Part shown: positions 1 to 9,127 of the stretch, piece by piece
Layout of the letters: the number at the start of each line of letters is the position of its first letter
How positions within the stretch are numbered: the stretch's first letter is position 1
Assembly (NCBI RefSeq): GCF_900461455.1
Contig: NZ_UGIA01000001.1
Location: 1,426,001-1,490,000, forward strand
Direction of reading: 5' to 3'
DNA length: 64,000 bases
Source of the DNA: Helicobacter acinonychis
GTDB taxonomy: Bacteria > Campylobacterota > Campylobacteria > Campylobacterales > Helicobacteraceae
Program-made: the position numbers and the translations under genes
The notes under the pieces: model-generated
Told to the model about the DNA's origin: nothing
Database searches by the model: none
Seen by the model: only the letters and a program-made list of their open reading frames with translations

Positions 1-2
1 TT

Positions 3-257
3 TTTTTAATAGGCATGTGTGTTTCAAGCTTGTTCGCTGAAGGCTTAGAGGGGTTTTTTAACGCCCTAGAAGCCCAGCTCAAAAGCCCTATTGCTAAGGG
101 GATTTTAATGGTGATTTTCATAGGGATCGCTATTTATGTGTGGAGGAATTTAGACCGGTGGAAAGAGATTTTATTCACGATCCTTGGCGTGGTGTTTGGG
201 ATTTTTCTATTCTTTAAAGCCCCTAGTTTAGCGAATTGGTTTATGGGAATTTTTTAA
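3..257 (+). CDS. comB2: ComB2, VirB2-like subunit of the DNA-uptake type IV secretion apparatus (5' end cut by window edge)
   Basis: Small, very hydrophobic protein with the layout of a VirB2-type subunit: a signal-peptide end (…CVSSLFA, then EGLEGFF) followed by two hydrophobic helices separated by the charged turn WRNLDRWKE. The reading frame is open to the window edge (FLIG precedes the ATG at 15), so that ATG lies inside the signal peptide and is probably not the start; the true start is upstream of the window. It overlaps comB3 by one base (TAATG). In H. pylori the ComB proteins take up transforming DNA and are separate from the cag secretion system. Family assignment rests on order (comB2-comB3-comB4) and hydrophobic pattern. 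Confidence 0.88.
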   Translation, partial: FLIGMCVSSLFAEGLEGFFNALEAQLKSPIAKGILMVIFIGIAIYVWRNLDRWKEILFTILGVVFGIFLFFKAPSLANWFMGIF

Positions 258-520
258 TGATTATTTTATCAGCGAGCGTGAAGAATTTGCGTGAAATTTC
301 GGTCAAAGAAAAATTTTTGTGGCTGAACGCTAAATCTTATTTGATTTCTATTTTTGTGCCTTTTATCTTGCTTCCTTGGATTGATTTGTTGAGCGCTTTT
401 TTATTGTATTTGGGGTTTTTAGCGCTCTTTAGCGTGCTAGAATTTTTTGATGAAGATATTGCAGATATTATTATTGCTAAAAGCAGAATAAAAACTAAAA
501 CCAAAAGTTATAGAGCATAG
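257..520 (+). CDS. comB3: ComB3, VirB3-like inner-membrane component of the competence secretion system
   Basis: An 87-residue protein starting MIILSASV. The start ATG shares its A with the comB2 stop codon, the usual translational coupling, so I prefer it to the in-frame ATG at 236, which lies inside comB2. It has a hydrophobic hairpin around residues 29-60 and a basic C-terminus ending in repeated K/R residues (IKTKTKSYRA). VirB3 proteins are short inner-membrane partners of the VirB4 ATPase, and comB4 follows after one base. Assignment is from size, topology and operon position; sequence similarity among VirB3 proteins is low. Confidence 0.87.
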   Translation: MIILSASVKNLREISVKEKFLWLNAKSYLISIFVPFILLPWIDLLSAFLLYLGFLALFSVLEFFDEDIADIIIAKSRIKTKTKSYRA

Positions 521-521
521 A

Positions 522-2885
522 ATGCTAGAAAAGCTTGTAAGCGCTATCAAACAAAAAATTTCAAACTATTTTTTAGGGGTTTTGCCTAAAAGCTATTCTA
601 TGAGCGAAGAAAACAATATCCTAGGCTTGTATGATGAGCATTTTTTACTCACTAAAAATGAAAATCTCGTTGGCGTCCTCCGGTTAGAGGGGGTTAGTTA
701 TACCCATTTGAGCGTGGAGCAATTGCAAGATCTTTTCACGGATCGCCAAATGGCGTTGGATTCTTTAGAAAAAGTCGTGGCGCGAATCGTGGTTAAAAGG
801 CGTAAAATTGATTATCAACAAAATATTCAAGCCAATTCCCAACACTTGCAAGCGATTTTAAACCAGTTTGAAAACAAAGAAGTGTATGAGAATCAGTATT
901 TTTTAGTTTTAGAAAGCACGCATTCCTTGCAAGGCGTTTTAGAGCATAAGAAAAAATCCTTAATGCACGCTAATAGAGAAAATTTTAAGGATATTCTCTC
1001 TTATAAAGTGCATTTTTTACAAGAAACTTTAAGAAGTTTAGAAATCCAACTCAAAAATTATGCCCCCAAACTCTTAAACTCTAAAGAAGTTTTGAATTTT
1101 TACGCAGAATACATCAATGGGTTTGAACTGCCTTTAAAGCCTTTAGTAGGAGGGTATTTGAGCGATAGCTATATCGCTAGTTCTGTTACTTTTGAAAAAG
1201 ATTATTTCATTCAAGAAAGCTTCAATCAAAAAATTTACAACCGCTTGATTGGCATTAAAGCCTATGAGAGCGAACGCATCACCTCCATAGCGATTGGGGC
1301 ACTCTTATACCAAGAGACACCATTAGATATTATCTTTTCCATAGAGCCTATGAGTGTGCATAAAACGCTGAGTTTTTTAAAAGAAAGGGCTAAGTTTAGC
1401 ATGTCTGGTCTCGTTAAAAACGAATTATTAGAATACCAAGAACTGGTCAAAACCAAACGATTATCCATGCAAAAATTCGCTTTAAACATTCTTATTAAAG
1501 CCCCTAGTTTAGGGAGATTAGACGCTCAAACAAGCTTAATTTTAGGGCTTTTATTTAAAGAAAACTTAGTGGGTGTTATAGAAACTTTTGGCTTGAAGGG
1601 AGGGTATTTTTCTTTTTTCCCTGAATGCATCCATTTAAACCACCGCTTGCGTTTTTTAACCTCTAAAGCCTTAGCGTGTTTAATGGTCTTTGAAAGGCAA
1701 AATTTAGGTTTTAAGGCTAATTCATGGGGGAATAGCCCTTTGAGTGTGTTTAAAAATTTGGATTATTCCCCTTTTTTATTCAATTTCCACAACCAAGAAG
1801 TGGGCCACAAAAACGCTAAAGAAATCCCTAGAGTGAATGGGCATACGCTAATCATAGGGGCTACTGGGAGCGGTAAAAGCACGCTGATGAGCTTTTTGAT
1901 GATGAGCGCTTTGAAATACCAAAACATGCGCCTTTTAGCCTTTGATAGGATGCAAGGGCTGTATTCTTTCACAGAGTTTTTTAAAGGGTATTACCATGAC
2001 GGCAAATCTTTTAGCATCAACCCCTTTTGTTTAGAGCCTAATTTGCAAAATTTAGAGTTTTTGCAATCTTTCTTTTTGAGCATGTTTGATCTTACGCCTT
2101 CAAGGAATAAAGAAGCCCTAGAAGACATGAATGCGATTTCTAGTGCGATTAAGAGCCTTTATGAGACTTTATACCCTAAAGCCTTTAGTTTGCTAGATTT
2201 TAAAGAAACGCTTAAAAGAACCTCATCTAACCAATTGGGTTTGAGTTTAGAGCCGTATTTGAATAACCCCCTTTTTAACGCCCTGAATGACGCATTCAAT
2301 TCCAACGCTTTTTTAAATGTGATCAATCTAGACACAATCACTCAAAACCCTAAAGATTTAGGGCTTTTAGCCTATTATTTGTTTTATAAAATCTTAGAAG
2401 AATCCAGGAAAAACGATAGCGGTTTTTTGGTTTTTTTAGACGAGTTTAAATCCTATGTGGAAAACGATTTATTGAACACTAAAATTAACGCTTTAATCAC
2501 GCAAGCCAGAAAAGCTAATGGCGTGGTGGTGTTAGCCTTGCAAGATATTTACCAACTGAGTGGGGTCAAAAACGCCCATAGTTTTTTAAGCAACATGGGG
2601 ACTCTTATTTTGTATCCGCAAAAAAACGCTAGAGAATTGAAAAATCATTTCAATGTGCCTTTGAGCGAAACTGAAATTTCTTTTTTAGAAAACACCCCTT
2701 TGTATGCCAGACAGGTTTTAGTCAAAAATTTAGGTAATGGGAGTTCTAACATGATTGATGTGAGTTTGGAGAGCTTGGGGCGTTATTTGAAAATCTTTAA
2801 TTCAGACTCTAGTCATGTCAATAAAGTGAAAGCGCTACAAAAAGACTATCCTAAAGAATGGCGTGAAAAACTTTTGAAGAGTTAG
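522..2885 (+). CDS. comB4: ComB4, VirB4-family ATPase of the DNA-uptake system
   Basis: A 787-residue protein of the usual VirB4 length. The Walker A motif GATGSGKS is at residues 446-453, and a Walker B-like FLVFLDEF has its acidic pair near residues 640-641. Downstream, the ARKANGVVVLALQD segment fits the VirB4/TrwK core. The N-terminal 400 residues form the less conserved CagE/TrbE/VirB-type region. It should sit on the cytoplasmic face of the inner membrane and power DNA import together with ComB2, ComB3 and the ComB6-10 proteins encoded elsewhere. It directly follows comB3. No promoter is seen inside the cluster, so it is probably read with the upstream comB genes. Confidence 0.93.
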   Translation: MLEKLVSAIKQKISNYFLGVLPKSYSMSEENNILGLYDEHFLLTKNENLVGVLRLEGVSYTHLSVEQLQDLFTDRQMALDSLEKVVARIVVKRRKIDYQQNIQANSQHLQAILNQFENKEVYENQYFLVLESTHSLQGVLEHKKKSLMHANRENFKDILSYKVHFLQETLRSLEIQLKNYAPKLLNSKEVLNFYAEYINGFELPLKPLVGGYLSDSYIASSVTFEKDYFIQESFNQKIYNRLIGIKAYESERITSIAIGALLYQETPLDIIFSIEPMSVHKTLSFLKERAKFSMSGLVKNELLEYQELVKTKRLSMQKFALNILIKAPSLGRLDAQTSLILGLLFKENLVGVIETFGLKGGYFSFFPECIHLNHRLRFLTSKALACLMVFERQNLGFKANSWGNSPLSVFKNLDYSPFLFNFHNQEVGHKNAKEIPRVNGHTLIIGATGSGKSTLMSFLMMSALKYQNMRLLAFDRMQGLYSFTEFFKGYYHDGKSFSINPFCLEPNLQNLEFLQSFFLSMFDLTPSRNKEALEDMNAISSAIKSLYETLYPKAFSLLDFKETLKRTSSNQLGLSLEPYLNNPLFNALNDAFNSNAFLNVINLDTITQNPKDLGLLAYYLFYKILEESRKNDSGFLVFLDEFKSYVENDLLNTKINALITQARKANGVVVLALQDIYQLSGVKNAHSFLSNMGTLILYPQKNARELKNHFNVPLSETEISFLENTPLYARQVLVKNLGNGSSNMIDVSLESLGRYLKIFNSDSSHVNKVKALQKDYPKEWREKLLKS

Positions 2886-3050
2886 TTTTAATTGAAACAC
2901 TCCTATTCAGATGGCTAAGGCACACAAGAAATTAGGGGACTCTGCTGTATTCCTACCCTGAAGCGTTACCCTAAAATCCTATTGCATAGGTCTAAATAAG
3001 AGCTTAGGGAACATTTTAGCCATAAAAAGCTTATGTTTTCATAAAAATGT

Positions 3051-3056
3051 TATGAT
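3051..3056 (+). promoter_or_regulatory. -10 box (TATGAT) for the downstream lipoprotein gene
   Basis: An extended -10 element TGTTATGAT overlaps the first in-frame ATG of the downstream ORF. Transcription would start about 7 bases later, so that ATG (3052) cannot be the start; this favours the TTG at 3097. Confidence 0.5.
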
Positions 3057-3096
3057 ACACTCAAATTCATGCATGCAAATTCCAAAAAGGGCTATA

Positions 3097-4506
3097 TTGA
3101 AATCATTCACTTTATTGATGGGGGTTATTGTAGGTTTATGCTTAAGCGGTTGCATTGGTTATCGTGCGAATTTAGCCCATTTTAACACGCTCTATTATGA
3201 AGAAAGCCCTAAACAAGCTTATGAATTTTCCAAACAATTCACCAAGAAAAAAAAGAACGCTCTTTTATGGGATTTGCAAAATGGCTTGAGTGCTTTGTAT
3301 GCAGGGGATTATAAGACTTCTTTAGAGGTGCTAGACAAGGCTGAAGATCGCTTTGATAAGACGCAGAACGCTTTTTTAAAGGGGGTTAGTTATGTGGGCG
3401 CTACCATTATTAATGATAATGTGCGTGCTTATGGTGGGAATATCTATGAAAGCGTTTTGATCAACTACTATAAAGCCATAGATTACATGCTTTTAAACGA
3501 CAGTGCGAACGCTAGGGTGCAATTCAATCGCGCGAACGAGCGCCAACGCAGGGCTAAAGAATTTTATTATAAAGAAGTCCAAAAAGCCATCAAAGAAATG
3601 GACACTAGCAAAAAACACAATGTCAATATGGAACGCTCTAGGGAAAAAGTGGGCGAGCTTTTAAGTAATACCTACTCCAATTTAGACAAATACCACGCCT
3701 ATCAGGGCTTAATCAATCCGGCAGTTTCCTATCTTTCAGGGTTGTTTTACGCTTTAGATGGGGATAAAAATAAGGGGCTAGGCTATCTTAACGAAGCTTA
3801 TGGAATCACTCAAAGCTCTTTTGTGGCTAAAGACTTGCTCTATTTTAAAAACCCTAATAAAAGCCATTTCACTTGGATCATCATTGAAGATGGCAAAGAG
3901 CCGCAAAAAAGCGAATTCAAAATCGATGTGCCTATTGTCATGATTGATTCGGTTTATAATGCGAGTCTGGCTTTCCCAAAGTTGGAAAAAGGGGAAGCGT
4001 TTTATCGTAATTTCACCCTTGAAGAGAAAAATAAAACGACACCCTTTGAAACGCTATCTTTAATAGATGCAGTGGTTGCGAGCGAGTTTAGGAAGCAATT
4101 GCCCTATATCATCACCAGAGCCATTTTATCTGCCACTCTTAAGGTGGGTTTGCAAGCGATTGCAAATTATTATTTAGGGTTTTTTGGGGGGTTAATCACT
4201 TCATTGTATTCAGGCATAAGCACCTTTGCAGACACGAGAAACACGAGCATTTTTGCACATAAATTCTATGTTATGCGTATCGACAACAAGGCTTTTGAAC
4301 ATTATAAAGTCAAAGCCGACTCCACCGAGGCGTTTTCGTTTTCTTTAAAACCTTGCAAAAAATCGCTTGAAAGCCCTGAAGTCATTGACGCTAAAGAATT
4401 GCTTTCAGGGTTTGTGGCAGCCCCAAAAGTCTTTTGTTCTAACCGCCATAATATTTTATATGTGCGCAGTTTTAAAAACGGGTTTATTTTAAAGCAGTTG
4501 GAATAA
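3097..4506 (+). CDS. Outer-membrane or periplasmic lipoprotein with helical repeats, function unknown (HP0018-like)
   Basis: From the TTG at 3097 the product has a short signal peptide with a lipobox (LCLSGC), so it should be lipidated at that cysteine. The TTG has a good ribosome site (AAAAAGG, 3084-3090) and lies downstream of the TATGAT promoter. The in-frame ATGs at 3052 and 3073 lack a ribosome site, and the first overlaps the -10 box. The mature N-terminal half is rich in paired helices (FNTLYYEESPKQAYEF, then YAGDYKTSLEVLDKAEDRF) resembling tetratricopeptide-type repeats. A hydrophobic glycine-rich stretch (YYLGFFGGLITSLYSG) occurs near three quarters of the length. It resembles a broad family of uncharacterised conserved bacterial lipoproteins. 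I do not assign a function. It stands alone between comB4 and cheV1. Confidence 0.85.
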   Translation: MKSFTLLMGVIVGLCLSGCIGYRANLAHFNTLYYEESPKQAYEFSKQFTKKKKNALLWDLQNGLSALYAGDYKTSLEVLDKAEDRFDKTQNAFLKGVSYVGATIINDNVRAYGGNIYESVLINYYKAIDYMLLNDSANARVQFNRANERQRRAKEFYYKEVQKAIKEMDTSKKHNVNMERSREKVGELLSNTYSNLDKYHAYQGLINPAVSYLSGLFYALDGDKNKGLGYLNEAYGITQSSFVAKDLLYFKNPNKSHFTWIIIEDGKEPQKSEFKIDVPIVMIDSVYNASLAFPKLEKGEAFYRNFTLEEKNKTTPFETLSLIDAVVASEFRKQLPYIITRAILSATLKVGLQAIANYYLGFFGGLITSLYSGISTFADTRNTSIFAHKFYVMRIDNKAFEHYKVKADSTEAFSFSLKPCKKSLESPEVIDAKELLSGFVAAPKVFCSNRHNILYVRSFKNGFILKQLE

Positions 4507-4572
4507 ACTTAAAAAATATAAAAAGAAACCCTAAAGTAACATTTAGCTTTCAAGTGCAGGTGCAAAAAACGA

Positions 4573-4578
4573 TATAAT
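4573..4578 (+). promoter_or_regulatory. -10 box TATAAT of cheV1
   Basis: A consensus TATAAT lies 28 bases before the cheV1 start. A strong ribosome site (AAGGGGAAG, 4594-4602) sits between the two. Confidence 0.65.
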
Positions 4579-4605
4579 CCACTAATAAAAACTTAAGGGG
4601 AAGTC

Positions 4606-5571
4606 ATGGCTGATAGTTTAGCGAACATTGATCAAGTTACGAGCTTGCATAAAAATAACGAGTTGCAATTGTTGTGTTTTAGGTTGGGTAAAAACAAGGA
4701 TTTGTATGCGGTCAATGTCTTTAAGATCCGTGAAGTGGTGAAATACCATGGCAATCTCACTATCATTAGCCACGAAAACAATTCGCTAGTTGAAGGGCTA
4801 ATCATTATAAGAGAGCTCACTATTCCTTTGATTGATATGAAAAAATGGTTTTATTATGACAGCCAAAACAAAAACAAGGATTTACGCCCTTATAAAATAG
4901 AAAAAGACAAGGGCGAAGACGACATCATTATGATTTGTGAATTTTCCCGTTGGACTATAGGGGTTAGGATCTATGAAGCGGATAGGATCTTAAGCAAGAA
5001 ATGGACTGAAATGGAGCAAAGCTCTGGATTAGGGGGATCTACAGGCAATAACAAGCTCGTGAGCCGCACGCGCTATTTTGATGGGCGTTTGGTGCAAGTG
5101 GTGGATATTGAAAAAATGCTTATAGATGTGTTCCCTTGGATTGAAGAAGAAAAACACAGCGATTTAGAAATGCTCTCTAAAATCCATTCTAACCAGTGCG
5201 TTCTCCTTGCTGATGACTCCCCAAGCGTTTTAAAAACCATGCAAATGATTTTAGACAAATTAGGGGTCAAGCACATAGACTTTATTAATGGCAAAACCTT
5301 ATTGGAGCATTTATTCAGCCCAACAACAAATATCAGTAACATTGGTCTTATTATCACCGATTTAGAAATGCCAGAAGCGAGCGGTTTTGAAGTGATCAAG
5401 CAGGTTAAAAACAACCCTTTGACTTCAAAAATCCCTATCGTGGTCAATTCTTCTATGAGCGGTAGCTCTAATGAAGACATGGCTAGGAGTTTAAAGGCGG
5501 ATGATTTCATCTCTAAATCTAACCCCAAAGACATACAGCGAGTGGTTAAGCAATTTTTGGAATTAGCATGA
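4606..5571 (+). CDS. cheV1: CheV1 chemotaxis coupling protein (CheW domain plus response-regulator receiver)
   Basis: A 321-residue protein in two parts. Residues about 15-180 form a CheW-like scaffold that links chemoreceptors to CheA. Residues about 198-321 form a receiver domain with the acidic pair D203/D204 (LLADDSPSV), the phosphoacceptor D252 (IITDLEMPEASG), a following NSSMSG switch segment and the conserved lysine in SKSNPKD. H. pylori has several CheV paralogues; the position upstream of nspC marks this one as CheV1 (HP0019). The start is set by the ribosome site at 4594-4602. The gene overlaps nspC by four bases, which implies co-transcription although the functions are unrelated. 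Confidence 0.93.
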   Translation: MADSLANIDQVTSLHKNNELQLLCFRLGKNKDLYAVNVFKIREVVKYHGNLTIISHENNSLVEGLIIIRELTIPLIDMKKWFYYDSQNKNKDLRPYKIEKDKGEDDIIMICEFSRWTIGVRIYEADRILSKKWTEMEQSSGLGGSTGNNKLVSRTRYFDGRLVQVVDIEKMLIDVFPWIEEEKHSDLEMLSKIHSNQCVLLADDSPSVLKTMQMILDKLGVKHIDFINGKTLLEHLFSPTTNISNIGLIITDLEMPEASGFEVIKQVKNNPLTSKIPIVVNSSMSGSSNEDMARSLKADDFISKSNPKDIQRVVKQFLELA

Positions 5572-6785
5572 AACAATACAGTGCTATCCCCACCCCTTGC
5601 TATGTGCTAGAGAGCGAACGCTTAGAAAAAAACGCCAACATCTTAGAGATTGTGCACCAACAAAGTGGGGCAAAAATTTTGCTCGCTTTAAAAGGGTATG
5701 CGTTTTGGCGCGAGTTTGGAATTTTAAGGAAAAAATTGAATGGGTGTTGTGCGAGCGGTCTTTATGAAGCCAAGCTCGCTTTTGAAGAATTTGGGGGGCG
5801 AGAGAGTCAGAAAGAAATTTGCGTTTATAGCCCAGCCTTTAAGGAGGCTGAAATCAATGCCATTTTACCCCTAGCCACAAGCATTATTTTTAACTCTTTT
5901 TATCAATATACCACCTACAAAGACAGGATTTTAGAGAAAAACAAACAATTAGAAAACTTAGGCTTAAGCCCCATTAAAATGGGTTTAAGGATCAACCCCC
6001 TTTATAGTGAAGTAACCCCAGCGATTTATAACCCATGCTCTAAAGCAAGCCGGTTAGGGATTGTGCCTAGCGAATTTGAAAAAGGGGTCAAAGAGCATGG
6101 TTTAGAAGGGGTGAATGGGTTGCATTTCCATACGCATTGTGAGCAAAATGCTGATGCTTTGTGTAGGACTTTAGAGCATGTAGAAAGGCATTTCAAGCCT
6201 TATTTAGAGGGCATGGAGTGGGTGAATTTTGGTGGAGGGCATCATATCACTAGAAGCGATTATGATGTGGATTTGCTCATTCAAACGATCAAAGATTTTA
6301 AAGAACGCTACTGCAACATAGAAGTGATTTTAGAGCCTGGGGAAGCCATAGGGTGGCAATGCGGGTTTTTGCTCGCAAGCGTGATAGACATCATTAAAAA
6401 CGACCAAGAAATTGCGATTTTAGACACTTCTTTTAGCGCTCACATGCCCGATTGCTTAGAGATGCCTTATCGCCCTAGCATTCTTAAAATCTCCATAGAA
6501 AACGATGGAGAGCTTATTGAAGTTGAAAAGGGCGAAAATCAAGGGGCGTTTTCTTACTTTTTGGGCGGTCCTACTTGTTTGGCGGGGGATTTTATGGGGA
6601 GCTTTAGTTTTGATACGCCTTTAAAAAGGGGCGATAAAATCTTATTTAAAGACATGCTCCATTATACGATCGTTAAAAACAATTCGTTTAACGGCATTCC
6701 GCTCCCAAGCCTAGCTAAAATAGACGAACAAGGTTTCAAAATCCTTAAAAACTTTTCTTATGAAGATTATAAAAACAGGAATTAG
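5568..6785 (+). CDS. nspC: Carboxynorspermidine decarboxylase
   Basis: A 405-residue PLP enzyme of the alanine-racemase-fold (fold III) decarboxylase group. The cofactor lysine is K42 in LALKGYAFW. A glycine-rich phosphate-binding segment (VNFGGGHHIT) and a HFHTHCEQ segment follow, with EPGEAIGW and the active-site GGPTCLAGD near the C-terminus. It makes norspermidine or spermidine from the carboxy-precursor, the alternative polyamine route common in Campylobacterota and Vibrio. It overlaps the end of cheV1 (ATGA). Only six bases separate its end from the convergent lpxE. Confidence 0.93.
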   Translation: MKQYSAIPTPCYVLESERLEKNANILEIVHQQSGAKILLALKGYAFWREFGILRKKLNGCCASGLYEAKLAFEEFGGRESQKEICVYSPAFKEAEINAILPLATSIIFNSFYQYTTYKDRILEKNKQLENLGLSPIKMGLRINPLYSEVTPAIYNPCSKASRLGIVPSEFEKGVKEHGLEGVNGLHFHTHCEQNADALCRTLEHVERHFKPYLEGMEWVNFGGGHHITRSDYDVDLLIQTIKDFKERYCNIEVILEPGEAIGWQCGFLLASVIDIIKNDQEIAILDTSFSAHMPDCLEMPYRPSILKISIENDGELIEVEKGENQGAFSYFLGGPTCLAGDFMGSFSFDTPLKRGDKILFKDMLHYTIVKNNSFNGIPLPSLAKIDEQGFKILKNFSYEDYKNRN

Positions 6786-6791
6786 GGCTTT

Positions 6792-7364
6792 TTAGGATTT
6801 TTTCCAACTTGTGAAAAGACTCACGCACAGCACCCCAATACCAAGCCCAGCAAACACTGCGCCAATGGTGTGCATGTCTAAATAAATGCGAGTGAGCATG
6901 GTTAAAGGGATTAAAGGCAAGAGCCATAAATATTTTTTAAAAGAATAACGGCGCATTAAAAACACTACCGCTAAACCCACCATAGACGAATGGCCGCTTG
7001 GCATGTTGAAATTACCCCCATAAGGGCGCTCGCCCAAACGCCGATGATTGATTGTTACATTATTTAAGACCCTTTTGGTGGTGTGCGTGAGAAGGGTCGT
7101 AGCGATAGAGGCGTTAGCGACTTGAAAAAGCCCTATCACATCTCTTTTGATTAAAGGGATCGCCACAGATAAAATCGTAGGGAGGAAGCGTGCATAATGC
7201 TCGGTGAAATGAAACACTAAAGGCACGCTTTGATGTTTAGGGATTTTAGGGAAAGGGACAAAAATACCTAATAAAATCAAGCCCAAGCTGAACGACAACA
7301 GAGTTTTAGAAAAGCTTTTGGGTAAGCTTTCACAAAATTTTTGTTTGAATGAGAACTTTTTCAT
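6792..7364 (-). CDS. lpxE: Lipid A 1-phosphatase (PAP2-type)
   Basis: A 190-residue membrane protein with the three PAP2 phosphatase motifs: KRVLNNVTINHRRLGERPYG (K…RP), NMPSGHSSM (PSGH) and TRIYLDMHTIGAV (R…H). Four or more hydrophobic helices surround them. The enzyme removes the 1-phosphate of lipid A on the periplasmic face of the inner membrane. Its partner gene eptA lies five bases upstream on the same strand and adds phosphoethanolamine at the freed position. Together they lower the surface negative charge and raise polymyxin resistance in H. pylori. It is read as an eptA-lpxE operon. Confidence 0.92.
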   Translation of the reverse strand: MKKFSFKQKFCESLPKSFSKTLLSFSLGLILLGIFVPFPKIPKHQSVPLVFHFTEHYARFLPTILSVAIPLIKRDVIGLFQVANASIATTLLTHTTKRVLNNVTINHRRLGERPYGGNFNMPSGHSSMVGLAVVFLMRRYSFKKYLWLLPLIPLTMLTRIYLDMHTIGAVFAGLGIGVLCVSLFTSWKKS

Positions 7365-7369
7365 GCGTG

Positions 7370-8947
7370 TTATTTTACTCTTTTTTTGCGCTTAAATAAA
7401 TCTAAAGAAGGGCGATAAACAATGCTAGGGGTTTTAAAATCTTCAAACACCCCTAAAATGCTATGGAAAATGGTATTTTGGCTGATTGGGGTTTGGGTTT
7501 GGATGATGGAATGCTCTTTCTTAAAAAGATCGTTAGCATAAACGATAAAGGGGATCTCGTATTGCTCTTTAGGGGCGATGCTTTTAGGAGTGCCATGCAA
7601 ATAGAACGCTCCTTCGCCCAAACTCTCGCCATGATCGCTCAAATAAATCATTAAGGCAGGTTGTTTGGCGTTTTCAAGCATGCTAATGAGCTTGTCTAAC
7701 ACATAGTCGTTATAAACAATGGTGTTGTCATAGGCGTTAATCAAACTTTCTTTGGAGCAAGAAGACAAGTCAGCACTTGAGCAATAAGGCTTAAACACCA
7801 TAAAATTTAAAGGTGCTTTTTTGTCATAGTTTGGGCCATGCGATCCGGCAAGGTGCAAGATGAGTAAGACATTTTCGTTAGAGTGCTCTTTTAAAAGGTT
7901 AGGCACATTATAGAGCAAGGATTCATCATAAGGGGCGATAGCTTCACAATTAGGGCATTTTTGAATCAATTCATAGTTTTTAAGGTAGCTCGTAACCTTA
8001 ACATTCTTTTCGCCATCATTAGCACTATACCAAAAGACTTTGATACCGGCTTTAGTCAAGTAAGTGGGTAAGTTTTCATAGGTGCTAAAGCTATTTTTAA
8101 AAGAAGAATCTAAAATGCATTCTAAACTCGCTGTCGTGTAAGTGGCACAAGAAGTGGCGTTAAAAAGAGTGAGTTCATTATCGGCTAATCGTTTGCTTAA
8201 TTTTGGGGTGGTGGGTTTTTCATAGCCATAAAGGGCGTAATTATGCTTCCTAGCGCTTTCGCCTATGACAAGCACTACAAATGTATGAGAATGGTTGGGG
8301 GAAAAAAGAGGGAGCGGCTTGATAGTGGGGGCGAAAAGTTTAAGAGCGCTCGCTCTAAAAACATTCACGCTATAAGCAAAGGGTAGGATTAAACCTCCTA
8401 TAAATTTCGCATGCTTGTCAAACCATAGCCAGGTTTTAGCGTTGATCAAAGCGTTAGCGATAAAGATGCAAACCAATATTAAAAGGGCTAAAAAGCACGC
8501 TTTTTTAGAAGAGGCTTTAAGGGGGATTTTATAGATGATATAGCCAGGCAACACCCCAAAAATAACGATAAAAATGAATAATTTAACGCTTAAAAAACCT
8601 AAAGCTTCATGCGTGTTGGTGTTTAAGGCATTACCCATCATGCTTTTATTTAAAAACACCTTATAAACGCTAATGAAATAGAAAGCGATGGAATTGAGCA
8701 AACTAAAAACAATCGCGCTCCAACGCATTAAAGAAGAAGAGATCAAACCTAACGCCAAAAAAAGAGCGCCATTAACGCAAAAAAGCGCGATAGCGATAAT
8801 TGCTATAAGACTTATTTGATGGCTTTCTGTATAAGCATACACGAATAAGGGGAAATGATACAACGCACCAAAAATAAGGCTATAAAGCAAACTGGCTTGC
8901 AGACAAGTTAGGGGCTTTAAAAACTTTAGATGAAATGATAATGCCAA
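7370..8947 (-). CDS. eptA: Lipid A phosphoethanolamine transferase
   Basis: A 525-residue protein with about five membrane helices in the first 170 residues and a periplasmic sulfatase-fold catalytic domain after that. Motifs include VLVIGESARKHNYALYGYE (metal-binding E), the nucleophile threonine near residue 269 in SCATYTTAS, HLAGSHGPNYDKK, and YLSDHGESLGE with metal-binding D and H. It transfers phosphoethanolamine from phosphatidylethanolamine to the 1-position of lipid A after LpxE has dephosphorylated it. Length and motif order match the EptA/MCR family. Its 5' side borders the AapA/IsoA module at 9.0-9.3 kb. Confidence 0.92.
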   Translation of the reverse strand: MALSFHLKFLKPLTCLQASLLYSLIFGALYHFPLFVYAYTESHQISLIAIIAIALFCVNGALFLALGLISSSLMRWSAIVFSLLNSIAFYFISVYKVFLNKSMMGNALNTNTHEALGFLSVKLFIFIVIFGVLPGYIIYKIPLKASSKKACFLALLILVCIFIANALINAKTWLWFDKHAKFIGGLILPFAYSVNVFRASALKLFAPTIKPLPLFSPNHSHTFVVLVIGESARKHNYALYGYEKPTTPKLSKRLADNELTLFNATSCATYTTASLECILDSSFKNSFSTYENLPTYLTKAGIKVFWYSANDGEKNVKVTSYLKNYELIQKCPNCEAIAPYDESLLYNVPNLLKEHSNENVLLILHLAGSHGPNYDKKAPLNFMVFKPYCSSADLSSCSKESLINAYDNTIVYNDYVLDKLISMLENAKQPALMIYLSDHGESLGEGAFYLHGTPKSIAPKEQYEIPFIVYANDLFKKEHSIIQTQTPISQNTIFHSILGVFEDFKTPSIVYRPSLDLFKRKKRVK

Positions 8948-9049
8948 ACATGCCCCTTAAGTCAATAAATTTTGAGATTATATCGTAGTTAGAGGGATTT
9001 ATGGTTTGATCTAAGGGCTTTAAAGCGGGTTTGTTGTAGGATTTCATCA

Positions 9050-9127
9050 CGCCCCATAGTCGCAATATGGGGCAAATCTGTTCTCAAAAGGAGCCATCAT
9101 GTCTAAAGTGCACGATAAACGCTCTTG
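9050..9127 (-). ncRNA. isoA: IsoA-type antisense RNA (antitoxin) for the AapA-like toxin at 9099
   Basis: On the minus strand a consensus TATAAT lies inside the toxin ORF (plus-strand 9134-9139). A transcript starting about seven bases downstream would run across the toxin start codon and Shine-Dalgarno site and end just after the GCCCCATA/TATGGGGC hairpin (9051-9073). That gives about 78 nt, the size of the known H. pylori IsoA RNAs. Copy 2 at 32.7 kb predicts almost exactly the same length. IsoA RNAs are known to pair with AapA mRNA and block its translation. Ends are inferred. Confidence 0.65.
9051..9073. promoter_or_regulatory. 8-bp stem-loop in the AapA leader / 3' end of the antisense RNA
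   Basis: The perfect stem GCCCCATA/TATGGGGC has a 7-base loop. It is conserved in copy 2 (32751-32774) with a different loop sequence and one extra pair, so the pairing is kept while the loop varies. It would be the 5' stem of the toxin mRNA and, on the other strand, the end of IsoA. Confidence 0.7.

Noticed and set aside
2911-2961. 16-codon ORF (MAKAHKKLGDSAVFLP) in the comB4/HP0018 gap
   Set aside because: No ribosome site and no promoter close by; the 165-base gap also has a small CCTA/TAGG inverted repeat but nothing that supports a gene or RNA.
5073-5576. 167-codon ORF on the minus strand
   Set aside because: Antisense to the cheV1 receiver domain, which is clearly the real gene; composition is that of a shadow frame.
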